A DNA stretch of 64,000 nucleotides from an uncultured Opitutia bacterium (lineage in GTDB: Bacteria; Verrucomicrobiota; Verrucomicrobiia; Opitutales; Opitutaceae): assembly GCA_903900845.1 (NCBI GenBank), contig CAIUOU010000153.1, positions 1 through 64,000 of the forward strand. Direction: 5' to 3'. Shown piece after piece: positions 36,960 through 47,306 of this stretch. Below the pieces are notes generated by a model. It was not told the origin of the DNA. It worked only from the letters and a program-made list of their open reading frames with translations, and did not search any database. Position 1 is the first letter of the stretch. Each line of letters starts with the position of its first letter. The translations under genes were made by a program, and so were the position numbers.

Positions 36960-37818
36960 GAACAGCCGAGGCGCAGCGGCCTGAAAAACGTCGCTGAAGG
37001 CGCGGCTGGGATAATCCCGGGCGACCGGGGAATGGAGGGTGGCAGCTGGTGCCGCCCTCCCCTCAAGTCGGCGAAAGCCGGCGGGAGGCACATCTCACCA
37101 GTTCCTCTGGCCGGAGTCGTGTCCGGTCAGTTCACACACGAATCAGGAACTGTGCGGCGAGGCGCGATTAGAAACCGTGCTCAGCCGAGTCAGGCCCGCG
37201 GGGAGTTTCGACCCGCGCGCCGACGCAGTTACCCCAGAGGGTATCGGTTGTTACTGCGCTGACCAGAACGCAGCCTTGGTTTCCGGCGGGTCCACCCCGC
37301 CAAAAGGCCCGGTCCTTTGTGGACAGGGCGCGCAAGGGAATCAGGGCGGCGCGGAGAGAACGGACCTGGCAAAGTCCGCGAAATCTCCTCACTGGGGCGG
37401 TCCCGTAAAGCGGGATCACCCCGCTGCAAAAGCGAAAGGCAACCTTAGAGGTAAGAGGCCAGACCCGTAACGCGGGGCAAACGGCCGGTCAAAAACCGGT
37501 GCCGTCCCCGTGGCAACGGTGGTGACGCGAGAGCATGAAGTTTGCAGGCGTGTCAGCACCACGTCCGGCGCGAACCTTCCGGCAGGAAGGATCCGAACTG
37601 GGCGAAGAGGCCTCACTCGAAGATTCCGACCGGCAACGGTCGGGACGGTCCCGCCATGAGACCGAGACATCCGCATGCCGCGGAGAGTGGCGTCGGGAAG
37701 CACACCGCCCGCGAAAGCGAGAGCGCCAAAGCGTGTGCCGATGGGGAAGAGCGCGTGGCGAACGCCCACTCCCGCAATTAGCCCCGGAGGTTTCAAAACC
37801 TCCGGGGCTTTTTGTTTT
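36960..37818 (+). ncRNA. large structured non-coding RNA candidate, about 860 nt, class not recognised
   Basis: Between hrpB and an esterase there is no credible gene, but hairpins follow one another on the plus strand. A helix AGCCG/CGGCT (36964/37003) encloses CAGCG/CGCTG. An 11-bp stem lies at 37034-37044/37050-37060. CGGC-GAAA-GCCG is at 37069-37080, and an 8-bp stem CTGGCCGG/CCGGTCAG lies inside AGTTCCT/AGGAACT. A compound stem closes CCCG-TAAAG-CGGG (about 37400-37425). Further stems include ACGGC/GCCGT, CCTTCC/GGAAGG, and CCGACCG/CGGTCGG. A 3' multibranch domain is closed by 37682-37693 with 37762-37773 and contains GCACAC/GTGTGC and CGC-GAAA-GCG. The locus ends in an intrinsic terminator. 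The 5' end is approximate. I see no RNase P, tmRNA, SRP, 6S or group I/II intron core motifs. It could also be a very long leader of the downstream esterase. Confidence 0.72.
37781..37818 (+). terminator. strong intrinsic terminator of the structured RNA
   Basis: A perfect 12-bp stem (GCCCCGGAGGTT/AACCTCCGGGGC) with TCAA loop at 37793-37796, followed by TTTTTGTTTT. No A-run precedes the stem, so it works for plus-strand transcription only. It fixes the direction and 3' end of the RNA and lies 58 bases before the esterase ATG. Confidence 0.93.
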
Positions 37819-37876
37819 CCCTCCGCCGCGCAAGGAGGGCTTGAGACCGCCGCGCGGAGCCGAAAGCTGGGCGACG

Positions 37877-38782
37877 ATGAAACCCTCACCCCGCCTCATC
37901 CTGCTGGCGCTCTGCGCCGCTCCCCTCCTGCCCGCGGCCGAGAAGGCCGTCGCTCCGAAGGCCGTTCCCTACGCCCAGATCCTCGGTCCCATCCGCCTCT
38001 ACGACGGCGATGCGCCCGGTGCGCTCGGCCAGCGCCCGCAGGACATCCCCACGCTCACCCCTTTTCCCGCCGACGCCGCGCGCAAGACCGGCGCCTCGAT
38101 CCTGATCTTCCCCGGCGGCGGCTACGGCGGCCTCGCCGAGCACGAGGGCACCGGCTACGCGGAGTGGTTCGCCGCCCGCGGGATCACGGCCTATGTACTC
38201 AAGTACCGGCTCGGCTCGGCCGGCTACCGCCACCCGGTCATGCTGAACGACGCCGCCCGCGCGTTGCGCATGGTGCGCGCCTTCGCGAAACGCGACGGCC
38301 TTGATCCGGCGAAAGTCGGCGTCATCGGCTCCTCCGCCGGCGGCCATCTGGCTTCGACGCTGGTCACCCATTTCACTCCGGGAAAACCGGACGCCGCCGA
38401 CCGCGTCGAGCGTGAGAGCTCGCGACCCGACCTCGGCATACTTTGTTACCCGGTGATCTCGCTGCTCGAGTTCGCCCACTCCGGTTCGCGCAGGAATCTG
38501 CTCGGCGACAACCCCGACCCCGAACTGGTCCGAAAGCTCTCGAGTGAGTTGCAGGTCACCAAGGAGACCCCACCCTGCTTTGTCTGGCACACCGTCGAGG
38601 ACAAGGGCGTGCCGGTGGAGAACGCGCTGCTCTTCGCCTCGGCGCTGCGGAGGAACGGCGTGCCCTTCTCCCTGCATGTCTACGAGAAGGGTGCCCACGG
38701 GCTGGGCTTCGGCCGGCCGGAAAAACCCGCTCCGCCCTGGGGTTCGCAATTGGAGCATTGGCTCAAGGAGCGGGGGTTTTAA
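37877..38782 (+). CDS. secreted alpha/beta hydrolase, acetyl-xylan esterase/lipase-like
   Basis: The ATG at 37877 starts a signal peptide (KPSPRLILLALCAAPLLPAA), giving 301 residues. A longer in-frame ATG lies inside the RNA locus and is rejected. The serine hydrolase triad is visible: HG-type oxyanion segment IFPGGGYGGLAEHEG, nucleophile GSSAGGHLAS, Asp in HTVEDKGVPVENAL, and His in EKGAHGLGF. The fold and the GGGYGGL signature match feruloyl/acetyl esterases of the BD-FAE type acting on plant polysaccharides. It is the first gene downstream of the structured RNA terminator. Confidence 0.85.
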   Translation: MKPSPRLILLALCAAPLLPAAEKAVAPKAVPYAQILGPIRLYDGDAPGALGQRPQDIPTLTPFPADAARKTGASILIFPGGGYGGLAEHEGTGYAEWFAARGITAYVLKYRLGSAGYRHPVMLNDAARALRMVRAFAKRDGLDPAKVGVIGSSAGGHLASTLVTHFTPGKPDAADRVERESSRPDLGILCYPVISLLEFAHSGSRRNLLGDNPDPELVRKLSSELQVTKETPPCFVWHTVEDKGVPVENALLFASALRRNGVPFSLHVYEKGAHGLGFGRPEKPAPPWGSQLEHWLKERGF

Positions 38783-38899
38783 CCCTGACGAAACATACAG
38801 ATAAAAACCCAAAGGCTTGCGTTTTTTATCATATCTGGGGTCTTCGTAATGCCCCGACCGTTATGGGTATTAATCCCCATACTTCAGGTCGGAGCCGCC

Positions 38900-40006
38900 A
38901 TGATCTCCAACCCTCTCCCTCGCTGCAATGCTCTCGCCGCCTTACTTGTCGCGATTTTAGGCACCCAACCGCTTCAGTCGGCCAACGCGACCTCAATCCA
39001 AGTCAACGCCTTCGGTCACCTTGAACTGACCGCCAGTCGCCCGGAAAACGAGGTGAACTCCTCCTTTTCCCTCGGGGAGCACAGCCTGTTCGTAAACTCT
39101 TCGCTGAACGAACGTTTCTCGTACCTAGGCGAGTTCGTGGTCCGCTTCAATACGGCGGGGTCGAATTACTCCGCCAGCATCGAGCGTTCGCTGGTGAAGT
39201 ACGCTTATTCGAACAACCACTCGGTGATCTTCGGCAAGGTGCACACGCCGGTGAATTACTGGAATGACTCCTTTCACCATGGCCGGCTCTTCTTCCCGGT
39301 GATCGACCGGCCCACCGCGTTCAGCTACCTGATCCCCCTCCACACCCTCGGGCTGCAGCTGCAGGGCCAGAACATCGGCGCCCTGAAGTGGGGCTACGAC
39401 GTGATGTACGGCAACGGCATCGACTCCACCGATGCGCTGCAGGAGGGCCACTCCCCCGCCGCTATGGTGGCGGTTCACGCCAAGCCGATCGAGGGCATGC
39501 GGATCGGCGCGTCGTATTTCTACGACCGGCTTGAGACCAACATCCCAGGAGCCCACGCCGGCCACGGGATTGCGCCCGGCTTCCAGCGCGCCAACGCCTA
39601 CAAGGGCGCCGTCAACTTCCACCTCGCCTGCGTCTCCGTGGCGTGGTTCGGCCAGGAACACGAGTTCCTCAACGAGTTCGTCTACAACGCCGCGCAGACC
39701 GAACTCGCGGGGACGGCGGACAATTACGCCAACTTCACCTACGCGGGCTGGCGCCTGCGCGACCACTGGGTGGCCTACGGTCTCGCGGACTTCTTCCGCA
39801 CGGCGGACAACGACCTTCACACCTACCCCTTCAAGCGGATGAAGTTCGCCCTCGGGCTACGCCACGAGTTCAACCATCTGCTGAACGTCAAGGTGCAGCT
39901 CGAGCATACGACCGAGCACCATGCGCACCTGCACATGGGCAAGATCAGTTACTGGCACATTGATCGCGTCCCCGGCCTCCGCGTCCAAGCCGCCTACGGC
40001 TTTTGA
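38900..40006 (+). CDS. outer-membrane beta-barrel protein (porin-like), first gene of a sensor operon
   Basis: The ATG at 38900 has a good GGAG ribosome site 6 bases upstream. It gives 368 residues with a signal peptide ending near ANA. The rest is alternating aromatic/polar strands with a terminal aromatic residue (VQAAYGF), as expected for an outer-membrane barrel. It is unusually rich in His and Asn (e.g. HTTEHHAHLHMG). I do not recognise the family beyond porin-like. It is followed after 7 bases by a PBP-like gene and then a hybrid kinase. The 117-base leader is AT-richer than its surroundings and contains inverted repeats (GGGG/CCCC; ATGGG/CCCAT at 38863-38880). Confidence 0.7.
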   Translation: MISNPLPRCNALAALLVAILGTQPLQSANATSIQVNAFGHLELTASRPENEVNSSFSLGEHSLFVNSSLNERFSYLGEFVVRFNTAGSNYSASIERSLVKYAYSNNHSVIFGKVHTPVNYWNDSFHHGRLFFPVIDRPTAFSYLIPLHTLGLQLQGQNIGALKWGYDVMYGNGIDSTDALQEGHSPAAMVAVHAKPIEGMRIGASYFYDRLETNIPGAHAGHGIAPGFQRANAYKGAVNFHLACVSVAWFGQEHEFLNEFVYNAAQTELAGTADNYANFTYAGWRLRDHWVAYGLADFFRTADNDLHTYPFKRMKFALGLRHEFNHLLNVKVQLEHTTEHHAHLHMGKISYWHIDRVPGLRVQAAYGF

Positions 40007-40013
40007 TCCGGCC

Positions 40014-40457
40014 ATGTTCACCCGCCTACTCCTCTCGCTGCTGCTGGCGCCTTTGGCGGCATCCGCCGCGCCCGCCGCCGGCGCGGAGAAGGCATCCGGG
40101 TTCATCCTCATCGGAAACCGGACCGGCCTCGAGGATCCTGATTTGGCCGCAGTGCGCGCGATCTTCCGCGGCGAACAGGCCATCTGGCCCACCCGCGAAA
40201 CCGTTCTCGTGGTGCTGCCGTCGACCCGCGCCGACTTTTCCGAGCGTTTCGCCCAGGAGATCCTGCAGTTGAACCGCAACGGTATGCAGCGCCATTGGCT
40301 CGCGCTGGTATTCCAAGGCCGCGCCCGCAGCCCCGTCTTCCTCGACAGCGCCGCCGCCATCATCGATTTTGTGCGCAAGACCCCGGGAGCCATCGCGATG
40401 GTGCCCGCCTCCGAGCCCGGCCCACCCCGCGACCTCGTGCTAAGTCAGCGCCGATGA
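40014..40457 (+). CDS. small periplasmic phosphate-binding-protein-like domain
   Basis: 147 residues with a clear signal peptide (MFTRLLLSLLLAPLAASA). The mature part resembles one lobe of PstS-like periplasmic binding proteins: an AVRAIFRGEQAIWP segment like the FTGxxxxW region, FAQEILQ, and IIDFVRKTPGAIAMVPAS like the GAIGYV region. Half the size of a full binding protein, it probably acts as a sensing or adaptor domain. Its stop overlaps the kinase start (ATGA), which ties the two functionally. Confidence 0.72.
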   Translation: MFTRLLLSLLLAPLAASAAPAAGAEKASGFILIGNRTGLEDPDLAAVRAIFRGEQAIWPTRETVLVVLPSTRADFSERFAQEILQLNRNGMQRHWLALVFQGRARSPVFLDSAAAIIDFVRKTPGAIAMVPASEPGPPRDLVLSQRR

Positions 40458-42346
40458 ATCTCGGGCGGATCTTCCGAGGCGTCGCTTTCCGCATCTGGCT
40501 GCCGTTTGCGGTGGCGCTCTCGATCTCGATCCTCGCCCTCGGCGTCTACTACCCGCGCGTCCAGGAAAACCTCTTTCTCCGCGTCACGGAGCAGAAGTTC
40601 ACCGAGCTCGCGCGCGCCACCGCCCTCAGCGTCGAGCTCTCGATCGACCGGGACGCCTTCGCCTCCCTCGCCAAGTCGATCGAGGTCACAACCAAGTCCA
40701 ACAGCTTCGCGTTCGTCGCGATCGTCCAGCGGATGAGCGACGGGACCGAGCAGATCTTCGCCGTGAACCCCCCGGAAACCCCCGCGCCGGTCGTGCTGCG
40801 GCGCGACGGCAGGGGACTGCTCTACACCTCGGCACCATTCAACACGCCCGACCTGAAGGGCAGCGTGATCCTTGCGGCCTCCGAAGAAAAATTGTCCGAA
40901 GACATCCGCACGCTCAACCTGCCCGTGTACCGCACGCTCGGAGTCATTCTGGTGCTCTCGCTGTTCGTGGTCGCCCTGCTCGCGCGCGCCCTTTCGCACC
41001 CGATCAAGACGCTGACCGGCTTCGCCAGCCAGCTGCGGACCGGGCACTACTCCGTCGCGACGCCCTCCCGGCCGTACGCCACCGAGCTCAAGGAATTGCA
41101 GGACACCCTGGTGGAGCTGCGCGACTCGCTATCCGCCGCGCGGCTCGGCAACGACGAGATCAACCGCAAGCTGGTCGTCGCCCGCGACGCCGCGCGCGAC
41201 GCCGACCGCGCGAAAAGCGCCTTCGTGGCCAACATGAGCCACGAAATCCGCACCCCGCTCAACGCCGTGCTCGGACTGGCGCACCTCGCCCTGCAGACCG
41301 ATCTGCCGCCCAAGCAGCGCGATTACCTCCTCAAGATCTCCCGCTCGGGCCGCACGCTCGCCGGCATCGTCAACGACATCCTCGATTTCTCCAAGATCGA
41401 GGCCGGCGCCCTCGAGCTCGAATCGATCCCCTTCAGCCTGGGTGAGGTATTGGAGCAGGTCGACGCCATCACCGGCGAAGCCGCGCGTGAGAAGGGCATC
41501 TCGTTCTCCATCACGGGCACGGATCACGCCAAGACCCTGTTTTTGGGCGACCCTCTGCGGATCCAGCAGGTGCTGGTGAATCTCACGGGCAACGCGGTGA
41601 AGTTCACCCACCAGGGTGGCGTGCGCATCGACATCGAGCGCCGGGAAAGCTCCGCGGAGACCGTCTCGCTGGCGTTCCGCGTGTGCGACACGGGCGTCGG
41701 CCTAACCCCGGCGCAGATGGAGAAACTCTTCCGGTCCTTCAGCCAGGCCGACGTGTCCACCACCCGCACCTACGGGGGCACGGGACTGGGGCTGGTCATC
41801 AGCCGGCGCCTCGCCGAGGCGATGGGAGGCACGATCACGGTCGAGAGCGTCGCCGGCCAGGGCAGCGTTTTCACTTTCACCACCCGGCTCCGCCTTTCGG
41901 TGGAGGGAGCCTCAGTCCGCGGCAGCTCTCCCCCGGCCGAGCACCGCGCCCGGCTGCAGGGCCGCCGGCTCCTGGTCGCGGAGGACAACGAGTTCAACCA
42001 GGAGATCGTGCGCGAGCTGCTCGAGCGGAGCGGCGCCAAGGTGGTGATCGCGGGCAACGGCGCCGAAGCGCTGCAGACCCTTGAGCGCGACCCGGCCTTC
42101 GACCTTGTGCTCATGGACGTGCAGATGCCGGTGATGGATGGATTCGAGGCGGCGCGCCGCATCCGCCAGCAACCGGCCCTCGCCCGCCTCACCGTCATCG
42201 CCATGACCGCCAACGTCACCGTCGAGGACCGCAAGCGCTGCCGCGAGGCCGGCATGAACGACTTCGTCGGCAAGCCGATCGTGCCCGACCGTCTCTTCGA
42301 GGTGGCGGCACGCTGCCTGGCTCCCGCCCCCAGCGGCGCCAGCTAA
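40454..42346 (+). CDS. hybrid sensor histidine kinase with receiver domain
   Basis: 630 residues. Membrane helices at about 12-32 and 161-178 frame a periplasmic sensor of roughly 125 residues. A HAMP-like linker follows, then HisKA with phospho-acceptor H263 (MSHEIRTPLN) and an ATPase domain (NLTGNAVKF, DTGVGL, GGTGLGL). The C-terminal receiver has acidic DN and phosphorylatable D555 (LVLMDVQMPVMDG). No output regulator is adjacent, so it probably feeds a separate phosphotransfer protein. The coupled PBP-like and barrel genes suggest ligand sensing at the envelope. Confidence 0.93.
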   Translation: MNLGRIFRGVAFRIWLPFAVALSISILALGVYYPRVQENLFLRVTEQKFTELARATALSVELSIDRDAFASLAKSIEVTTKSNSFAFVAIVQRMSDGTEQIFAVNPPETPAPVVLRRDGRGLLYTSAPFNTPDLKGSVILAASEEKLSEDIRTLNLPVYRTLGVILVLSLFVVALLARALSHPIKTLTGFASQLRTGHYSVATPSRPYATELKELQDTLVELRDSLSAARLGNDEINRKLVVARDAARDADRAKSAFVANMSHEIRTPLNAVLGLAHLALQTDLPPKQRDYLLKISRSGRTLAGIVNDILDFSKIEAGALELESIPFSLGEVLEQVDAITGEAAREKGISFSITGTDHAKTLFLGDPLRIQQVLVNLTGNAVKFTHQGGVRIDIERRESSAETVSLAFRVCDTGVGLTPAQMEKLFRSFSQADVSTTRTYGGTGLGLVISRRLAEAMGGTITVESVAGQGSVFTFTTRLRLSVEGASVRGSSPPAEHRARLQGRRLLVAEDNEFNQEIVRELLERSGAKVVIAGNGAEALQTLERDPAFDLVLMDVQMPVMDGFEAARRIRQQPALARLTVIAMTANVTVEDRKRCREAGMNDFVGKPIVPDRLFEVAARCLAPAPSGAS

Positions 42347-42460
42347 GCCGGACTTTCGCCCGGCCCCGGGGCACGCCCCGGAAGCGGAAACCTTGCCTTG
42401 CTTCCCGCGGGCACGATCCGCAGGTTGGACCTTTTTCCAACCGCCAGACCTCGTCCGTCC

Positions 42461-44284
<1,824 letters not shown>

Positions 44285-44303
44285 GCGGCTCCCGTTCCTG
44301 ACG

Positions 44304-45374
44304 TCAGGTCAGCTCCTGCGGGAGCTGCTGCACGATTTTCTTGATGTCCTGCACCGCGTCGCGGTGGCAGACCAGCACGGCGTCGGCCGTCTCCACCACC
44401 ACGAGATCCTTCACCCCGCAGAGCGCGATCACCCGGCCGTTGCTCACCGCGATGTTGTTGCCCGCGCCCGCCGCGTAAACCGCGCCGCGGGTGGCGTTGC
44501 CGGCGCCATCGGTCTTGAGGTGGCGCGGCAGCGCGGTCCACAGCCCGACGTCGTCCCAGTCGAATCCCGCCAGCAGCGTCTCCACCGCGGCCGCTTTCTC
44601 CATGATGGCGTAATCGACCGAAATCTTCGGCAACCCGGGAAACCGCTCCGCGAGATAGGATTGAAACCCGCCCGCCGGGAACCCGCGGATGAACGACGCG
44701 AGCTCCGGCGACTGACGGTCCGCCTCGGCCAGGAACGTGCGCACGCTCCAGAAGAACATCCCGGCGTTCCAAGCGTGGTTCCCTCCGGTGACGTAGCGCT
44801 CCGCGGTCGCCGCGTCGGGCTTCTCCACAAAACGCCGTACGCGACGGAAAACACCCGACTCAACGCGTCCGAGCTCCTCCCCCATCTCGAGGTAGCCGAA
44901 GCCGGTCGCCGCATGGGCCGGTTTGATCGCGATGGTAAGGATCGCCCCGCCTGACGCCGCACGCGGCAGCGCCGCCCCCAGCTGGCGCGCGAACCCCGCG
45001 GCATCGGCGATGTAGGCGTCGGCCGGCAGGAGCGCCAACACGGCATCATCGCCGCCCCGCGCCCGCACCAGGGCGGTCGCCAGGGCCGCCGCCGGCGCCG
45101 TGTCGCGCTTCGCCGGTTCCGCGACGATCTGCTCCGCGGGGATCAATCCCGCGAGCGCCGCCCGGGTCGCGGGCAGCTGCACCTCGTTGGTCAGCACGAA
45201 GATGTTCCCGACCGGCACCGCCGCCCCGATCCGCCGCACCGTTTCCTCGACCAGCGTGCGGTCGGACAGCAAGCGGAGCAGGTGCTTCGGCGTGTGCACC
45301 CGGCTCATCGGCCAGAAGCGCTCGCCACTGCCGCCCGCCATGATGCAGGCGAAAAAGTTGCGCGTATCGGACAT
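44304..45374 (-). CDS. manC: mannose-1-phosphate guanylyltransferase
   Basis: 356 residues, the nucleotidyltransferase half only, without a C-terminal phosphomannose isomerase domain. The signature MAGGSGERFWPMSRVHTPKH binds GTP. LLPADAYI, GYLEMGEELG, FVEKPD and WNAGMFFW follow, with DVGLWTAL near the end. It makes GDP-mannose for surface polysaccharides, consistent with the initiating sugar transferase found elsewhere in the window. The symbol follows the family and is not certain to be the only paralogue. Confidence 0.93.
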   Translation of the reverse strand: MSDTRNFFACIMAGGSGERFWPMSRVHTPKHLLRLLSDRTLVEETVRRIGAAVPVGNIFVLTNEVQLPATRAALAGLIPAEQIVAEPAKRDTAPAAALATALVRARGGDDAVLALLPADAYIADAAGFARQLGAALPRAASGGAILTIAIKPAHAATGFGYLEMGEELGRVESGVFRRVRRFVEKPDAATAERYVTGGNHAWNAGMFFWSVRTFLAEADRQSPELASFIRGFPAGGFQSYLAERFPGLPKISVDYAIMEKAAAVETLLAGFDWDDVGLWTALPRHLKTDGAGNATRGAVYAAGAGNNIAVSNGRVIALCGVKDLVVVETADAVLVCHRDAVQDIKKIVQQLPQELT

Positions 45375-45424
45375 GCCGGAAATCCGGACGCCGCCCCGCG
45401 GCCCGGCAACCCGAAAAGCGGACG

Positions 45425-46417
45425 CTACGTCATCTCGACCACGATCTTCCCGAACTGACCGCCCCGCTCCATCAGCGCGAACGCCTCGGCCGCCCTAGCC
45501 AGGGGGAAAACCTCGCTCACGGCGGGCCGGAGGTGCTTTTCCGCGACAAACGCGATCATCGCCGTCCAATCGGCGGGCGAACCCATCGTGGAACCGAGCA
45601 GCGAGATCTGCCGCCAGAAAACCTTTCGCACCGGCAACGCCGCGTCACCGCGCGTCGCCCCGAAGAACACGATGCGACCGCCGGGCGCGGCCGCGTCGAC
45701 CAGACGACCGAAGCCCTCCCCGCCCGCGCTATCGACAATCACATCGAACGCCCCGGCACGCGCCGCCGCCTGTGCCGGCCAGTCGGCCGCCGTGTAATCG
45801 AAACCACCCCGCGCCCCGCGGGACACCGCCCGGGCGATTTTATCCGCGGAGCTCGAGGTGACCCAAACCTCCGCACCTGCCGCCACGGCAAACTGCAGCG
45901 CGAACGTCGCCACCCCGCCTCCAACACCGCTGACGAGGACCCGTTCGCCCTTTTGCAGCCGCGCCCGGGCGAACAACGCACGGTAGGCCGTCAGTCCGGC
46001 GAGGGGCAAAGCTGCCGCCTCGCGCCAGTCGAGGTGCGCCGGCCGGGCCGCCAGCTGCGTGACCGGCACGGCAATCCGCTCCGCCAAGGTGCCATCCCGC
46101 GGCAGGCCGAGGATCTGGAATTGTCCGCCCTGCGCCCGCTCTTCCGTCCCCCAATGAAAAGAGGCGTTGATCACAACCTCCCGGCCGGCCCAGGCGGGAT
46201 CCACGCCCGGACCGGTCTCCGTGACCACTCCGGCGCCGTCTGAGCCCGGGATGCACGGCCACTTCAACCCGGCGTACTGCCCTGTCTTGATCCAGACATC
46301 GCGGTGGTTGAGCGCCGCGGCGCGCAGCGCTACGACGACCTCGCCCTCGCCGGGTCGCGGATCAGCGACCGAGACAACGCTCATTTGATCCGGACCTGTG
46401 AATTGCACCGCGCGCAT
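45425..46417 (-). CDS. zinc-type MDR oxidoreductase, quinone reductase-like
   Basis: The ATG at 46417 (MRAVQFTGPDQMSVVSVADP) gives 330 residues. The in-frame extension to 47170 overlaps the divergent pseudouridine synthase and is rejected. MDR motifs are AAALNHRDVWIKTGQY, IPGSDGAGVV, LPLAGLTAYRALF and SGVGGGVATFALQFA for NAD(P)H. It lacks the structural-zinc cysteine lobe. A second paralogue of quinone-reductase type lies at 16 kb. The physiological substrate is unknown. Confidence 0.85.
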   Translation of the reverse strand: MRAVQFTGPDQMSVVSVADPRPGEGEVVVALRAAALNHRDVWIKTGQYAGLKWPCIPGSDGAGVVTETGPGVDPAWAGREVVINASFHWGTEERAQGGQFQILGLPRDGTLAERIAVPVTQLAARPAHLDWREAAALPLAGLTAYRALFARARLQKGERVLVSGVGGGVATFALQFAVAAGAEVWVTSSSADKIARAVSRGARGGFDYTAADWPAQAAARAGAFDVIVDSAGGEGFGRLVDAAAPGGRIVFFGATRGDAALPVRKVFWRQISLLGSTMGSPADWTAMIAFVAEKHLRPAVSEVFPLARAAEAFALMERGGQFGKIVVEMT

Positions 46418-46513
46418 CGGCGGAAGCTGCGCCCGCCAACCTCCGCTGGCAAGCGACCGCGTCATCGCGGAAATGCCCTTGCCTCCAATCACGGGCGACG
46501 CGTCGCTCGCCGC

Positions 46514-47098
46514 GTGCTCGTCGCGCTCCACAAGCCTTACGGCGTGCTGTCCCAGTTCACTCCCGAACCGGGTTCCCGCTGGCGCACGCTGGCCGACTTC
46601 GCGCTCCCAAAAGGCGTTTATCCCCTCGGCCGTCTCGACGCCGATTCCGAGGGCCTGCTGCTGTTGAGCGGCGAGCCCGGCTTGAACACCCGCCTTTTGG
46701 ATCCATGTCATGCCCACCGGCGCGAGTACTGGGCGCAGGTGGAGCGCGTGCCGGACCCGGAGGCGCTGCGCCGCCTCGAGCGCGGCGGAATCGACCTCGG
46801 TGAATTCCGCACCCGGCCCTGTCGTGTCCGGCTGCTCAATCCGGCCCCGCAACTGCCGCCCCGCGATCCGCCGATCCGTCATCGGAAAAACGTCGCGGAC
46901 GCCTGGATCGCGCTCGAGCTCACCGAGGGTAAGAACCGCCAGGTTCGACGGATGACCGCCGCCGTCGGCCATCCCACGCTGCGCCTGATCCGCGTGCGCA
47001 TCGGGGAATTCCTCCTGGGCGATCTGCCCGCGGGAAGCTGGCGCGAACTCGACGCCCTGGAACGCCGCCGGATTTTTTCTGAAGCAGCATCTCCTTGA
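46514..47098 (+). CDS. RluE/RsuA-family rRNA pseudouridine synthase
   Basis: No ATG fits, so I take the GTG at 46514 just before the conserved VLVALHKPYGVLSQF, giving 194 residues. The catalytic Asp is in GRLDADSEGLLLL. ELTEGKNRQVRRMTAAVGHP and LIRVRIGEF are canonical. The N-terminal S4 RNA-binding domain is absent, as in RluE (23S position 2457), which is the best family guess. The ATG at 46304 would overlap the divergent oxidoreductase and gives unlike sequence. Confidence 0.85.
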   Translation: MLVALHKPYGVLSQFTPEPGSRWRTLADFALPKGVYPLGRLDADSEGLLLLSGEPGLNTRLLDPCHAHRREYWAQVERVPDPEALRRLERGGIDLGEFRTRPCRVRLLNPAPQLPPRDPPIRHRKNVADAWIALELTEGKNRQVRRMTAAVGHPTLRLIRVRIGEFLLGDLPAGSWRELDALERRRIFSEAASP

Positions 47099-47126
47099 GC
47101 TTAAAGGCTCATCACCGAGCCTGCTT

Positions 47127-47306
47127 ACCACGAAGGCACTGGGCCACGGAAGGTGTAGCGAAGGTGGCATTCAGGAAACTGAGGCGCCGGCTCGATCTCG
47201 GCGCAGGCTTCCGTCCTCCACCTCCGTCGTTGTCCGCGCAGCAGCCTCAGCCGCATCGGCGGCATTTCCCTAAAGTCCCCGGCGCTCCGTGCCTCCGTGG
47301 TAAAAA
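47127..47306. repeat. inverted pair of CACGGA/CACGAA short repeats in a convergent gap
   Basis: CCACGAAGGCACTGGGCCACGGA at about 47131-47153 and, on the minus strand at 47305-47286, ACCACGGAGGCACGGAGC. They are the same repeat type as at 17.0-17.5 kb, in opposite orientation at the two ends of the gap between a plus- and a minus-strand gene end. No gene lies between 47099 and 47306. Confidence 0.5.

Noticed and set aside
36960-37818. RNase P RNA, tmRNA, SRP/6S RNA, T-box leader, or group I/II intron
   Set aside because: The conserved cores of these RNAs (RNase P CR-I/CR-V, the tmRNA tRNA-like ends, the SRP GGTCAGG/GGAAGG core, the T-box TGGNACCGCG motif, the intron domain V or P7) cannot be found, although the region is clearly structured.
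38839-38852. Sigma-54-like GG-N10-GC element upstream of the barrel gene
   Set aside because: The spacing fits but the surrounding bases (TGGCAC, TTGC) do not; it may be chance.
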